NCBI GenBank assembly: GCA_020746105.1
Contig: CM036621.1
Location: forward strand, 22,588,501 to 22,652,500
Reading direction: 5' to 3'
From: Trogon surrucura
Taxonomy: Eukaryota > Chordata > Aves > Trogoniformes > Trogonidae
DNA length: 64,000 nt
The notes beneath the pieces are model-generated. The model searched no databases. It was not told the origin of the DNA and worked only from the letters and a program-made list of their open reading frames with translations. Position 1 is the first letter of the stretch, and each line of letters starts with the position of its first letter. Shown in pieces: positions 10,201 through 61,204 of this stretch. The translations under genes and the position numbers were made by a program.

Positions 10201-12626
10201 CTGCAGACAGTTAAAAGGCCAGCTTTCTCTGTGCAATTCCATTTGACACCTGTTGTCTTTGCTTTTAGGGTAATCGGGATGAGAACCAAACTGTGGATTA
10301 TCAAAAAGCTCAAGAAGATGCTCAGCGCCTGTACCAAGCAGGTGAAGGAAAACTTGGGACTGATGAATCTTGCTTTAATATGGTTCTGGCCACCAGAAGT
10401 TTTCCGCAACTGAAAGCGACGGTTGAGGCATACTCCAGGGTATGAGTTCTTCACTGATTTCAAATGAGCTCAGTCAGTATATTTTAAATTAAGCTTCCGG
10501 TTGTTACTGCATTCCATTATCCATGTATTAATCTCCTTTATTTGTAGATTGCTAATCGTGACTTATTAAGCAGCATTGACCGAGAATTTTCTGGAAACGT
10601 GGAACGTGGTTTGAAGACTATTTGTAAGTAACATTTCTTCCCTCCCTTTACCCCTTAGGAATTAAACCTCCTAAACATAACTGTTGAAGAATCCAATTCA
10701 ACACTGTCCATATGGCAGACGAATGCACAATCTGAGATTCTCCTAGCACAAAAGTAAATTCAGTTATTCAAATTAGTCCCTTTACACTGAATTGGAGAAA
10801 CAAGCATCCACCACAAAGAAGTCAGTTTGAAACAAGAAAGGCCCCATAGGAACAACTTGTCACTTCTCTGGGAAGGCAAGATTAGTGCTTGTAGTTGTAT
10901 TTTTCAGAGCTCTGCAAAATGACACGAGTACCAGGGTAAGAGAGATGTGACTGGTGGTGTGGCACCTCAGCAGAGACAGCCACACATGGTCTCAGAACCA
11001 GCACAAACCTACTTCAGGCACAGCTGCCTCTCCACCATCAAGAAGCTCAGCATTTGAAACACAAGGCCTGTTCTGAATTAATTTTTTCCTGCTGGCTTAC
11101 TGTAGTCAAGCACCGCAAATTTAGCACAATTTACTGACAGTGAGAATCCATCTGACTTACTAGTAATAGTAAACCTGCAGACACCAGTCCTTACGTACGC
11201 TTCCCAAAATGACACTGTTTCCACAGCCATAATGGATAAGCAAAAACTTGCCAGATTATGTTCTGCTAAAGAGTTTTATAGGAAAAATTCAGCTCTAAGA
11301 ATCATGTAACAGAATAAAGACTTGTCTCTGAGAGTGAACAATCTCACTGGAACAAGATCCATTCTGTAACTACTCGAGTGAGAACTCTTTACAGCTGTAC
11401 TTTTGTTAGTGAGATTCTAGCAATGGAACCTGAGTAAAATACCTTGTATGCTAGTACCAGTTATCCAAGGAGAAGAACTGTTTTTAAATTACCTATCTGG
11501 TTTCAGCCAGCTTTGAAAAGCACTTCCAGAGAAGTTAACTGTTAATAACCATAACTTTTCCCATGAAAGAACAACTCACTTGGTCAGTGTGAAACTGAAC
11601 TTGGCTCTGTAGAACTGTTCCTGTAGCCCACAGTAACTGAATCTTCACCAGTACCTGTCTCTAGCCAGCCACAGCAAAAATCCTGAACCGAGCTTGCCAG
11701 GTATCGCTGTACAGCACACAATACTGAACTAATCCTAAAAATATACTTTATTGCAGTGCAATGCGCTTTAAATCGCCCAGCCTTTTTTGCAGAAAGACTT
11801 TATTATTCGATGAAAGGAGCTGGCACAGATGATTCTACCCTCATTAGAATTATAGTCACTCGCAGTGAGGTAAGAAACTTTCTCCTTTGTAAATGTCACG
11901 TGCCGTGGAAAACTGTCTGCCCCAACCAGGTTTTCATCATAGAATCAGAGAACGGTTTGGGTTGGAAGGGACCTTAAAGATCATCCAGCTCCAACCCCCC
12001 TGCCATGGGCAGGGACCCCTCCCACTAGAAGGGGAAGACTTTTCACTTAGTCCTTCTTCCGTAGCTGTAGAAATTGTGTATTCAGGGAAGGTCTTATGGG
12101 GTTGAGATTTAGATGAACACATTTGGTTTGTTTTAAAGCCAGTTTATACAGTAGTTTTACTATCTCTGGCTCGATAGCAGTGCTGCTTGTCTTCCTTCTT
12201 AAACTGGGGCTGTGTGTGCATGTAGCAGGTGAGCAGCTCAAGTGCAAAGGTTCAGAGGTGGGAGAGGACAGTTCTAAGGAAGCAGGGCCCGATGGCCGAC
12301 TCTCTGCCCCGGGAGCTGCTCCCCTGGCCCTGGAGGCCCCAGCTGGGCGGCAGGAGATGCAGAGTTTATCAGGTGCACATCTGACCCTCAGCGTGTGTGT
12401 GTTGTGTACTCCCTGTGGGAGGGGATGACTGTCCAGGACTGCTGAAATCATACGCTGTGTTTAAGTTTCATGACTTTTTAATTTTTCTTCTTTCTTTGCA
12501 TAGATTGACCTTGTGCAAATTAAACAGATGTTCACACAAATGTATCAGAAGACTTTGGCCACGGTGATAGCAAGCGATACAAGTGGTGATTACCGGCGTT
12601 TGCTGCTGGCAATTGTTGGTCAATAG
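1163..12626 (+). CDS. ANXA7: Annexin A7 (synexin), 12 coding exons, 463 aa
   Basis: This is a calcium-dependent phospholipid-binding protein that, from knowledge of the family, promotes membrane aggregation and fusion and binds GTP. Coding exons: 1163-1219, 3376-3592, 3892-3999, 5690-5733, 6050-6152, 6441-6535, 7218-7331, 8597-8767, 10269-10439, 10548-10623, 11757-11869 and 12504-12626. All junctions are GT-AG and phase-compatible, giving 464 codons including TAG. Residues 1 to about 158 are a Gly/Pro/Tyr-rich tail starting [13 protein letters not shown], typical of ANXA7 rather than ANXA11. Four annexin repeats follow, with calcium loops KGFGTDE (174-180), KGPGTQE (246-252), GKLGTDE (330-336) and KGAGTDD (405-411). 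The protein ends LLLAIVGQ. Length fits the roughly 466-residue human short form. The start is chosen because ATG lies one base after an intron acceptor and begins the family N-terminus. No frameshift or stop interrupts it. The 22-residue cassette of the long mammalian form is not seen. Confidence 0.97.
2637..3170 (+). mobile_element. Old CR1 LINE 3' fragment in ANXA7 intron
   Basis: The phrasing at 2690-2790 (aatggcat, then gtgctcggtgctcatgaggc, then ctggagtactgtgt) matches the CR1 reverse-transcriptase 3' region. The piece at about 2970-3165 matches the CR1 end that specifies the [14 protein letters not shown]-type segment. It is read on the + strand, is heavily decayed and has no open frame. 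Boundaries are approximate. Confidence 0.7.
3376..3592 (+). CDS. ANXA7: ANXA7 coding exon 2 (Pro/Gly/Tyr-rich tail)
   Basis: TTTCAG precedes 3376 and GTAAGA follows 3592. It encodes residues 20 to about 92, rich in GGYP, PAPGGY and PPGGG motifs. This is the low-complexity self-associating tail. It ends in phase 1. Confidence 0.95.
3892..3999 (+). CDS. ANXA7: ANXA7 coding exon 3
   Basis: The exon is flanked by CTCCTAG and GTATGT. It encodes [11 protein letters not shown] and [11 protein letters not shown], with a duplicated PAGPGFG unit. It starts and ends in phase 1. Confidence 0.94.
4922..5580. mobile_element. Rearranged LTR retroelement with inverted LTR arms and a 6-bp target duplication
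   Basis: The unit starts TGTAGGGGAATTTC (4928) and ends with its reverse complement (5574). It is flanked by AACAGG on both sides (4922-4927 and 5575-5580), which looks like a target-site duplication. The left arm (about 4928-5076) and right arm (about 5420-5574) are inverted copies about 150 bp long with few differences. After the left arm comes a probable LTR end (CA at 5098-5099). A tRNA-Lys-like primer binding site TGGCACCCGAACAGG follows at 5102-5116. A short frame from ATG 5123 to TGA 5221 begins Met-Gly, as many Gag proteins do. The right half holds an inverted LTR with AATAAA signals on the - strand. No pol or env remains. Confidence 0.75.
5123..5221 (+). pseudogene. Possible Gag N-terminal remnant (32 codons) of the LTR element
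   Basis: The frame begins six bases after the primer-binding-site-like stretch and starts Met-Gly, which would suit N-myristoylation. It is cut off by a stop where the inverted LTR begins. No other Gag domain is present. The assignment rests on position rather than on similarity I can verify. Confidence 0.35.
5690..5733 (+). CDS. ANXA7: ANXA7 coding exon 4, with tandem CAG-TAG acceptor
   Basis: The exon encodes a V followed by [14 protein letters not shown], and the donor is GTATGT at 5734. CAG (5687-5689) is followed at once by TAG (5690-5692). Splicing at the second AG would start the exon at 5693 and remove the single valine while keeping the frame. CAG is normally the stronger site. Confidence 0.88.
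6050..6152 (+). CDS. ANXA7: ANXA7 coding exon 5 (start of annexin core)
   Basis: TTTTCAG ends at 6049 and GTAAGT begins at 6153. It encodes [11 protein letters not shown] through [19 protein letters not shown], the linker into annexin repeat 1. An upstream AG at 6020 would bring an in-frame TAG and is not used. Confidence 0.95.
6441..6535 (+). CDS. ANXA7: ANXA7 coding exon 6 (annexin repeat 1)
   Basis: CCAAG precedes the exon and GTATGT follows it. It encodes [19 protein letters not shown] and then [12 protein letters not shown]. The TDE completes the repeat 1 calcium loop. Confidence 0.97.
6536..8596 (+). other. ANXA7 introns flanking exon 7, nothing notable
   Basis: These are two unique-looking AT-rich introns (6536-7217 and 7332-8596). 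I see no repeat family, RNA gene or extra exon in them. Confidence 0.5.
7218..7331 (+). CDS. ANXA7: ANXA7 coding exon 7 (annexin repeat 1 end)
   Basis: AACAG precedes the exon and GTATGG follows it. It encodes 38 residues from [13 protein letters not shown] to [10 protein letters not shown], in phase 0 at both ends. Confidence 0.97.
8597..8767 (+). CDS. ANXA7: ANXA7 coding exon 8 (annexin repeat 2)
   Basis: CTGCAG precedes the exon and GTGAGC follows it. It encodes 57 residues from [20 protein letters not shown] to [13 protein letters not shown], in phase 0. Confidence 0.97.
8768..10268 (+). other. ANXA7 intron before exon 9, nothing notable
   Basis: The sequence is a T-run after the donor, then AT-rich DNA. 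No recognisable repeat or exon was seen. Confidence 0.5.
10269..10439 (+). CDS. ANXA7: ANXA7 coding exon 9 (annexin repeat 3)
   Basis: CTTTTAG precedes the exon and GTATGA follows it. It encodes 57 residues from [20 protein letters not shown], through the [10 protein letters not shown] loop, to TVEAYSR. Confidence 0.97.
10548..10623 (+). CDS. ANXA7: ANXA7 coding exon 10
   Basis: TTTGTAG precedes the exon and GTAAGT follows it. It encodes [20 protein letters not shown] and then GLKTI, ending in phase 1. Confidence 0.96.
11757..11869 (+). CDS. ANXA7: ANXA7 coding exon 11 (annexin repeat 4)
   Basis: TTGCAG precedes the exon and GTAAGA follows it. It encodes [20 protein letters not shown] and then [18 protein letters not shown], the repeat 4 calcium loop. 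Confidence 0.97.
11934..12030 (-). mobile_element. CR1 LINE 3' tail fragment
   Basis: The motif atagaatcagagaa, then gttggaagggacctt, then gatcatccagctccaacccc is the reverse complement of the common avian CR1 3' end. It lies in the last ANXA7 intron. Only about 100 bp remain. Confidence 0.75.
12504..12626 (+). CDS. ANXA7: ANXA7 terminal coding exon
   Basis: TGCATAG precedes the exon. It encodes 40 residues from [17 protein letters not shown] to the C-terminus [10 protein letters not shown], with TAG at 12624-12626. Confidence 0.97.
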   Translation: MDLVQIKQMFTQMYQKTLATVIASDTSGDYRRLLLAIVGQ

Positions 12627-12850
12627 GGTTATCTGGTTTTTTTTTTGTTTTCTTTTTTAAAACAAACTGAAGGGCATGTAACATGCTTTATGCAGACACA
12701 ACTATCCTTGTGTGTAAAAGAATTATTTTAAAATCTGTATAATCAAATATGCCTTCTTGATGATTCAGTAAGCTTGTTGCACTTAAAATTGCCTTAATTT
12801 ACAGCACATAATATTCTTTATTGTATAATAAAAGATATATCTTGTCTATT
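12627..12850 (+). terminator. ANXA7: ANXA7 3' UTR with AATAAA poly(A) signal
   Basis: A short T-rich 3' UTR follows the TAG stop. A canonical AATAAA lies at 12827-12832, followed by a T-rich stretch near 12840-12850 that would suit cleavage. The UTR would be only about 220 nt; longer forms cannot be excluded from sequence alone. Confidence 0.75.
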
Positions 12851-15800
12851 ACCCCTAAGTCTTAGTTCTTCTGACCCAGACAAAACCACCTCCTCTGCAC
12901 CAGATTCCTGAATTCTTAAACTGTTTGTCTTGGCCAAATCTCCAGTACTCAAGAATTTCTTAAAATACCTAACTAACAGCTGAGCTCACTGTGGATGACA
13001 AAGAAAGCCTGAGGCTGTGACGTAAAGGATTTTACACTCCCCCTCATTAATGTCTTTCCATTTTAATGTTGAAAAACACACAAGTGCTCAGTGTAAGTCA
13101 CCTTAAATGACAATTTAAGTACCCTGGCAGAATCTGGCTGTACAACTCCTATTTTATTTCTTTAATTAGTTATCATTATGGTTAAGGCAACAATGGAAAG
13201 GAGAAATCACCTCTGATCTAATTTTGAAGGATCTCCTTGTAAAGGAGTAGCTTATACAGCAAAGCCTGAGCAATGAAAAAAGCCATTACTGAAATGCTAA
13301 TGCTACAGAACATATGTAAATTCAAACTGAAAGCGACTGTGACCTAGACAATATAAATGACTACGTGGCTGTTTTCAAAAGATTTAAAAAGAACAGCTTT
13401 GAATAGCACATTTGATTTTTTTTTAGAAAGCCACGGTGAGTCTGTCCCCGGTCATAAATGCAACAGAAGCTTCAAGTCCTGCAGCTAGCAATGTGCTTTT
13501 GAACATTTCTAAGCAGCGCTTTATCTAATAACAATTGTATTTCAGGACACCCTGACGCAAGCAGCACAACCCTATTTGTATTATGCCTCAAACAAAAATA
13601 GCTGGGAGTGGCAGAGTTAATTCCAATATGGCAAGCCTTTCACTCTTACACAGCACGTACATAAAGGTTTTTGCAAAACAATAACAGATACCAAGTTTAC
13701 CATACCAAAAAAGCTCAAGTATTTCATGTGCATTAAAGTTCTGCAACTAAATCTGACTTTTGGCTATAAGCTTTTTCTGACATTCAACTCAGAAATACAA
13801 ATCAGTTCAGATTCACTGGGTCTGATTAAAATGAAATATTCCAAACACGAAAAACAGATAGAAATTGATTTGGGGCAAATAAAAGACATTCCATTCTGCA
13901 TTACTTTGGTTGTCCTTGGTGCAAGTATCCACTGTCATATACACATCTGTCAACAGCTTTCCAAGCCTGACCAAGATTCTCATAAGCTTTGATTCTTACA
14001 GAACCATAGAATCATTAAGGTTGGAAAAGACCTCTAAGATCAACCGTCAGCTCAGCACCACCACGACCACTAAACCATGTCCTGAAGTGCCACGTCTACA
14101 CAGCTTTTGAACACTTACAGGGATTGCAACTTCACCACTTCCCTGGGCAGCCCGTTCCAGTGCCTCACCACTCTTTCAGTAACGGAATTTTTCCTAATAC
14201 CCAATCTAAACCTTCCCCAGTACAACTTGAAGCAAACTCTTGAGCAAACTTCCTTACAAGTGAAGAAGTTTAGCATTTAATAATAAAGGCGTATTAGCGC
14301 ATCTGCATCCTTTTGTGTGACTAAAAAATCCCCAGTGCTTCACTTGACTTCCGCAGCAGAATTAAGTCTGGCTTATATGTCCTACTAGTATGAGAAAACC
14401 ACCAGCTGAGTTGAATTCTATGTCCTAATGATATTCACTTGTTCTACAGCAGAAAAATATTTTCATTACATGCTAGTAACAAAGAATTGTCAAATGGGTA
14501 GCAGGAACTAAATTACAGATAATGAAATTGTAGCAAAAATAGGCAAGGAAAGAATGAACAGATACTGTCTATCCTGCATCTGAAAAGGCTTAATTTTTAT
14601 ATGTAGCTAAGGGGGTTTCAGGAGAAGAAAAATGCTGTGTATGAGACTGCTACTCTCAAAAAGAGCTCAGACTCAAACTAGAAGAGACCCACCTCTTTCT
14701 AAGAGAAAACCAGCCCCAATCCCAACCATTCATCTTTTTGCTAAGGACCCCAACCTTCACAATTCAATACGTAACACTATGGAGATTTTTCCACTTCACA
14801 CTTGGAATGTAATAAGCTTTGAAAGGAAAGCTGTTAACTGGTGTGTCTGCCACCAAACTAAATATATGTAGGTCCTGTGGACTAGGCTGGTCTCCACCGC
14901 TGGGCTCAGCAGGTGGCAGTACACTTCTCAACAGCCCAAGTCCCTGCTTTAAAATAAGCCCCAGAAACCTTACTCCACCACCTTCTGTACTTCTGCTTCT
15001 CAGGTTCACTAAACTGCATTTACACTTCTCAGGGGCAGTGAGAACCCTCAGCCCACCTCTGAGCACCCCTCATGCCGACAGACAAGGGCTCCGCAGAGAG
15101 CAGTTTCAGCCGGCAGCTCAGGGAAGAGGAGGCCTGTGCCCCGGGACCCAGGGCAGGCTGGGGCAGTGCTGACCGCTCCAACCCAAACCAGGGACCAACC
15201 AGGCCTCACAGCTTTTGCTACCGGTGTCCTTTGGCTGACAGAGCTATTTCTCAGCCTTCTCCTATCTCTACGGAAGAACAAACTAAGGACACATGGATAT
15301 TTTTTTTTCGCCCCCTCCTCCTTAAACCGCTAAAAGCATAAACCAAGCAAGGAGAACTACTTACAGTTTTCTGGAGGGAGGATATAATTTCTTCTCCCCA
15401 ACAATACAAGAATTAGAGACAGCTCCAGACTCCACCTTTCAGAAACACAGTAGCAAAAAATGAGTACCTCCTTTCCAAACAAAGAAAACCCACAGATGAA
15501 ATCCTGTTACCTGACTACTTGCTTAGTGACAGGAGACACACGGCGTGAGAAATCAGTTCAACAACTGCCCAAGACATTTTCCTTTCCTGCAGATCTGTCT
15601 TCGTACCTGGCCAAAACTACCACAGACAACGCGTACTACATGGGAGTCCTCAAGGAAGCATCAGCTGGGCACCTTCTGCCATACAAATACCAAAACCTAC
15701 TCTCTCGTTACACTGAGGTCTTTCCAAAGCTCGAATCTGTATTTTCTCTACATACACCACTCCAGCTAGCCAGGATACTTATCAAAACTAAGATATGAGT

Positions 15801-16600
15801 CTCAAATAATGAAAAATACTGTCCTGCGAGGTTGACAAATTTTCTACTAGTGCTTACAAGGAGGAAGCTGTCAGAATGTCCAAGCATATAAAATTTCGGT
15901 CACACTTACTAACACATTTGTTCTGCTCCATCACATGCAGACTGTGCAGCTCACAAATACAGGGGTGCTTCGCAAAAACTCCAATAAACTTACCATTTTT
16001 TAACTTGATCTTCTGCACTCAAACTTTGAGAGGAGCTTCCAATTAGAACGCATCTGCAATAAAAGTAAAACCAAACATTAAAAATCCATTGGCAAGTGCC
16101 CACTACTATTTTTATATTTTATCTCAATCCTCATCCAATTCAGCAGCTTGTCCTTACTTTAAAAAGAATATACCGAAAAGACTAAATCATGCGCTGACTG
16201 TCAAAACAAACAGTCTTCCCCCCCTGCGCAAACAGCTGCCCCAACACATTTCACGAGGCTTGAATGTTTCGCTCAGACCAACACACAAAACCCAGGTAGA
16301 CTTAACAGCCTTTGCAGAATCAACTAACTCCGCTCTTACAAGCCTGTACAAACCAACAATGGATGTCCAGTTTAGCAGACAGAAAATGTCGAGATATATC
16401 ATTTATGAGAGAGAACTCAAAAGCAAAAAAAAAAAAGCAGCAGGAATAAGATTTAAATGAAATAGCATTTGCATTCAATTAGTTCTCTGACCTTTTAGGC
16501 TTTTTTTTCAATAGCTTTTAAGACTATTTTTAAACAATTTACAAGGTCAGATTAGACCTACACATGCCAAATAAAACCAATACACACTGATAGGAGCCTC
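12851..16600. other. Intergenic region between convergent ANXA7 and PPP3CB
   Basis: The stretch holds one CR1 tail (13998-14232) and otherwise unique DNA. No spliced coding pattern was recognised. A 117-codon and a 123-codon frame (14819-15172 and 16089-16460) have no family features and no splice logic. I see no sign of MSS51, which I recall lying between these genes in human. Confidence 0.5.
13998..14232 (-). mobile_element. CR1 LINE 3' fragment, decayed
   Basis: It opens with ccatagaatcattaaggttg and continues with accactaaaccatgtcct and ccctgggcagcccgttccag. These are reverse-complement CR1 3'-end phrases. The fragment is truncated at about 14232. Confidence 0.8.
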
Positions 16601-16615
16601 AGCCCATGCACAAAA

Positions 16616-18096
16616 TTTATTGTGTGCTACTGTTTATAAAATACTTGAATAGTTCAGAACATGCATAAAAGTTCCAACTTAGGGGTATGTACAGATTGTA
16701 CTTTATGGCAAAAAAAAAGGGTGGGGAGGGGGGAGATGAACTCTAGTGACATAAGTTTCAAGTTGTGTTCCAGGGGATGAGAAGAACATGTAGCAAACAA
16801 AGTACAGTGGCAATCAGTACAGTCCATTATTTGTGAACAAATTAGCACAGGGCTTCAATTTTTATTTTAACCAAGCAGTCCTGTAGATACCAAGTACATG
16901 CAGTCTCAAGTTTACACTTTCACTAATGCCTTAGCAGTTGAACAGAGCAATTGCTTACGCGCTGCTTTGCCTAAACAAAAAGTATGCCCGATACAGATTC
17001 AGTTTCCTTTACAGATTTAAAAATAATAAAAAGCTTGCAGCTATTCAGCCCAGTGATTAATTAGCTATTTATGCAACCGTAATACTCACAATAAACTAAA
17101 AGTACCCATAACATCTAGGTAACCTATAGATGTACATCATAGGTCTATATATTAAATATTTGCAAAATGAAAACATGCATACACAAAATACAATGCCAAG
17201 CTTTACAGACTTGATATGAATCAAAATTTACTTAAACAATGTACAAAGTTCAATTAAAAGTACCTTAAAATTAACATTTCCATAGTTTTCTTACTTAAAA
17301 TTAGTATACATAATTTTTTTTAAAATTCAAGGTGGGGAAGAGTCTTGAAAAAGCTGGGCAAAAAAGTTTCTAAATTAAATATTTTTTTTTAAATCTGTGT
17401 TCAAGTAATAAACATTCCTACATAGAAATCTTCGGCTAAGCTGTAACTAAAAAATACAGTGAATACAATATAGAATTAGCAACATCTAAGGAGTAAACCT
17501 GAGGTCAGCATTTTACAGAATGACCAACTGAGATTTTTTTTTGGCATTTTTTCTGTCTATTTAAAATAGTTTTTGCAGCCTCAGATATTTTAAGACCATT
17601 CTAATCTATCATTTTAAAGACATTTCATGAAACCGATGTCCATTAATAAATAGTTAGCTCTTAGGGTTGTATTTGAAAGTCTGATTTTAAAAAATAAACA
17701 AACAAACAAACAAACTACCTCTACTGAAAGAAAAAAAATCTCATTTGTAAACTTAAAAGTGTTGACAATGATAAGCGCAAGTCTAGACGTGCTTTAGCGG
17801 TAACAGCCCGACTCTCTCTGGCTCTGTCCCAAAGCTCCAGCAGCAGCGGGTGGTGGACTCGGTGTGACGGGGTGAGGCTCACGCCCGGGAGGTCGGGTCA
17901 CCGTGGGCAGAGAAGGGGCTGTTGTCTCAAAAGCACGGCGGCCCTTCTTCAGCGGGATCGAGTCACGTGCAACGTATTAAGTAGTCACTTGGAGCGACCC
18001 CCCCCCCCCGGCTACTTCGTCTGTTGTCACATCAAAAAGCAGAAATCTAGGAATTCTCGGGCAAGACAGGAGTGAGTAAACCAGAAGCTGGCGTGG
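16616..18096 (-). terminator. PPP3CB: PPP3CB 3' UTR with candidate poly(A) signal
   Basis: This is the - strand region after the TGA at 18097-18099. A canonical AATAAA (seen as tttatt) lies at 16616-16621, giving a 3' UTR of about 1.5 kb. Other AT-rich hexamers exist, so the true end is uncertain. The part nearest the stop (about 17795-18010) is unusually GC- and CpG-rich. The UTR also carries an (AAAC)n run at 17696-17715 on the + strand. Confidence 0.5.
17696..17715. repeat. (AAAC)5 microsatellite
   Basis: Five perfect AAAC units lie within the putative PPP3CB 3' UTR (GTTT on the transcribed strand). Confidence 0.9.
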
Positions 18097-59270
<41,174 letters not shown>

Positions 59271-59861
59271 CTCTGGGCGCTGCCGGGCTCCGGCGGCGGC
59301 TGCTGTTGGGCGCGGCGGCGCCTTCGTCCGCCTCCTCCGCCGGCTGGCTGGCGGGGAGAGGGGAGCGCGGCGGCCGGCGGCGGGGCGCGGCGGGGGCGGC
59401 TAGAGGCCCCGGGCGGCGGCGGCGGCCCAGCGGAACATGGCGGCAGGCGCGCCTCCCAGCTCCTCGCGCAGCGAAGGGACAGTCCGCCTCGGGCCCGGCA
59501 TGCACCGCGCCGCCGCCCCACGAGGGGACTACGGGAGCGTGGCGAAACTCCTGGCGCCGCCGCCGCCAGCGCGGCCGTTAGGGAGCGTGGCGAAACTCCG
59601 CTCTTCCCGGGGCGGTGCCTCTGCCGCGGGGCGCGAGGAGGGGCGGAGGCTGCGGCCCGGCGCCTCCGGGCTCTTCCCCCCCGCCACCGGCCCGGGTAGG
59701 CGGGAAAGAAGCCGGCAGCGCCCTGCCGCGCCCCCGCCCACGGGCCGGGCGAGCGTCAGGCCGGGACGGGGAAGAGGCGCGGGGTGGGGGGGAAGAGGGG
59801 CGGCGCGGCGGGCGGCCCGGCCCCCAGCGGCCCCCTCGGCGGGCGAGGGCCGGCGGCCACC

Positions 59862-60170
59862 ATGGAGAGCTCCGCGGGGCCGCCCACCGCTTCTTCGGGA
59901 CGGGGCTGGGCGAGGCCCAGTCGGCGGACGCAGGGCGCGGGGAGCGATGTTGTGCGGCGACGGAGCGGCCGTCAGCCCCGGCCCGGCACCACCTCGGTCC
60001 TCCACGGGCAGCAGCACCTCGGAGCGAGGAGTCGCGCCCGTTCCCTCACTCGGCGGTGCCTCCTGCCTACGGCGCGGCTGGAAGAGGCCCCACAGGCTCA
60101 GCCCTCGGGTGGGGCCTCAGGTGCAGGGGCCAGCCTAGGACAGGAGGTGGGGGAAGAAGTTGCCCCCTAA
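59862..60170 (+). CDS. Candidate divergent ORF (102 codons), unproven
   Basis: An ATG in a strong Kozak context (GGCCACCATGGAG) opens a + strand frame pointing away from PPP3CB, ending with TAA at 60168-60170. The product starts MESSAGPPTASSGRG and is low-complexity Arg/Pro/Gly-rich with no recognisable domain. It could be a first exon or the body of a divergent non-coding transcript; human PPP3CB has a head-to-head antisense RNA. It may equally be chance in a CpG island. Confidence 0.2.
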   Translation: MESSAGPPTASSGRGWARPSRRTQGAGSDVVRRRSGRQPRPGTTSVLHGQQHLGARSRARSLTRRCLLPTARLEEAPQAQPSGGASGAGASLGQEVGEEVAP

Positions 60171-61204
60171 GGAAGAACGTGGTCACGGCCAACTGCCAGC
60201 TCTCACCACCAGACCGTTCAGCCGAACTGCGCTGCTCCACCCTTGGAGCTGAACAACGGAGCTGAACAAGGAGCAGCCAGGAGCAGTGACGGCCCCTGTG
60301 TACCGCAGCCCCGGCTGCCCCCTCCCCAGTCCCCGACACCCCTCACAGCTGCGTAGGCAGGTAACGCCACATGCCACTGGCCTCATCTCTGCCAGGGAGC
60401 AGGCCACGGCCCTTCCATTCCATACAAACCACGCAAATTTTGCGTAGGGTGATAGGTCCAACGATATGCAGGGCCGAAGGCCTTTGCCTTCCCAGAAAGG
60501 TTGGTACAACTGTACTAAATCTGAGCTAATCTCATCATTCTTTACAACTACTCCACCTTAACTTAGCTTTTTTCATCAGCAAAATAGTTCCTGCTCTCCT
60601 TTGCACCAGTTGTTAGTTTCATCCTCTCTCCTCCAATTTACTGTATCCTCAGTTGTACCAGTGCAGGTTGGCTGTAGGACTGCACTGTAGTTGAGATCAC
60701 AGAAATCAGCTGGGTTTCAGAAGCAAAACACAAAACCAAACAAAACCCACCACTCCAAAAAACCCCAAACAAAAAGTCTTTGAACCTGGCATAACTTAAA
60801 TACCTGCCAAGAAACCTAGTCAGATCTAGCAAACATCCAAACACATACATACACGGCATTTGATTAAATACAGTTGTATCTAAAGAGTTGCTGCTTTGCA
60901 TCTCAGCTAATAATACAGCTCTTACATGTTATTTGTGCTGAGCTGTGCAAGCCATTTCACACAATAAATCAGGAATTTAAGAAAGAAAAGCTCTTCAGAG
61001 GTAATAGTTTCCACCAAGATCTTGGTTCTTGCCCCCTTCAGGTCCAAAGGAAAAGGATAACACCAGAGGTAAGTACCTGCCATCTTGAAAAGTGGTCTGG
61101 CTCAAGCAAAAATGCATTAAAATTGATGGGTTGGGTTAACCTTGCTTTTTATTACATAGCCACAATAGTCCAAGCACAAAACTTTGAATGAAACATCACT
61201 GTAA
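60171..61204. other. Upstream flank of PPP3CB, no gene seen
   Basis: GC content falls off over about 200 bp to ordinary sequence. No exon or repeat family was recognised. Confidence 0.5.

Noticed and set aside
14819-15172. 117-codon ORF between ANXA7 and PPP3CB as MSS51 or a new gene
   Set aside because: There is no MYND zinc-finger cysteine pattern and no family resemblance, and competing frames overlap it on the other strand.
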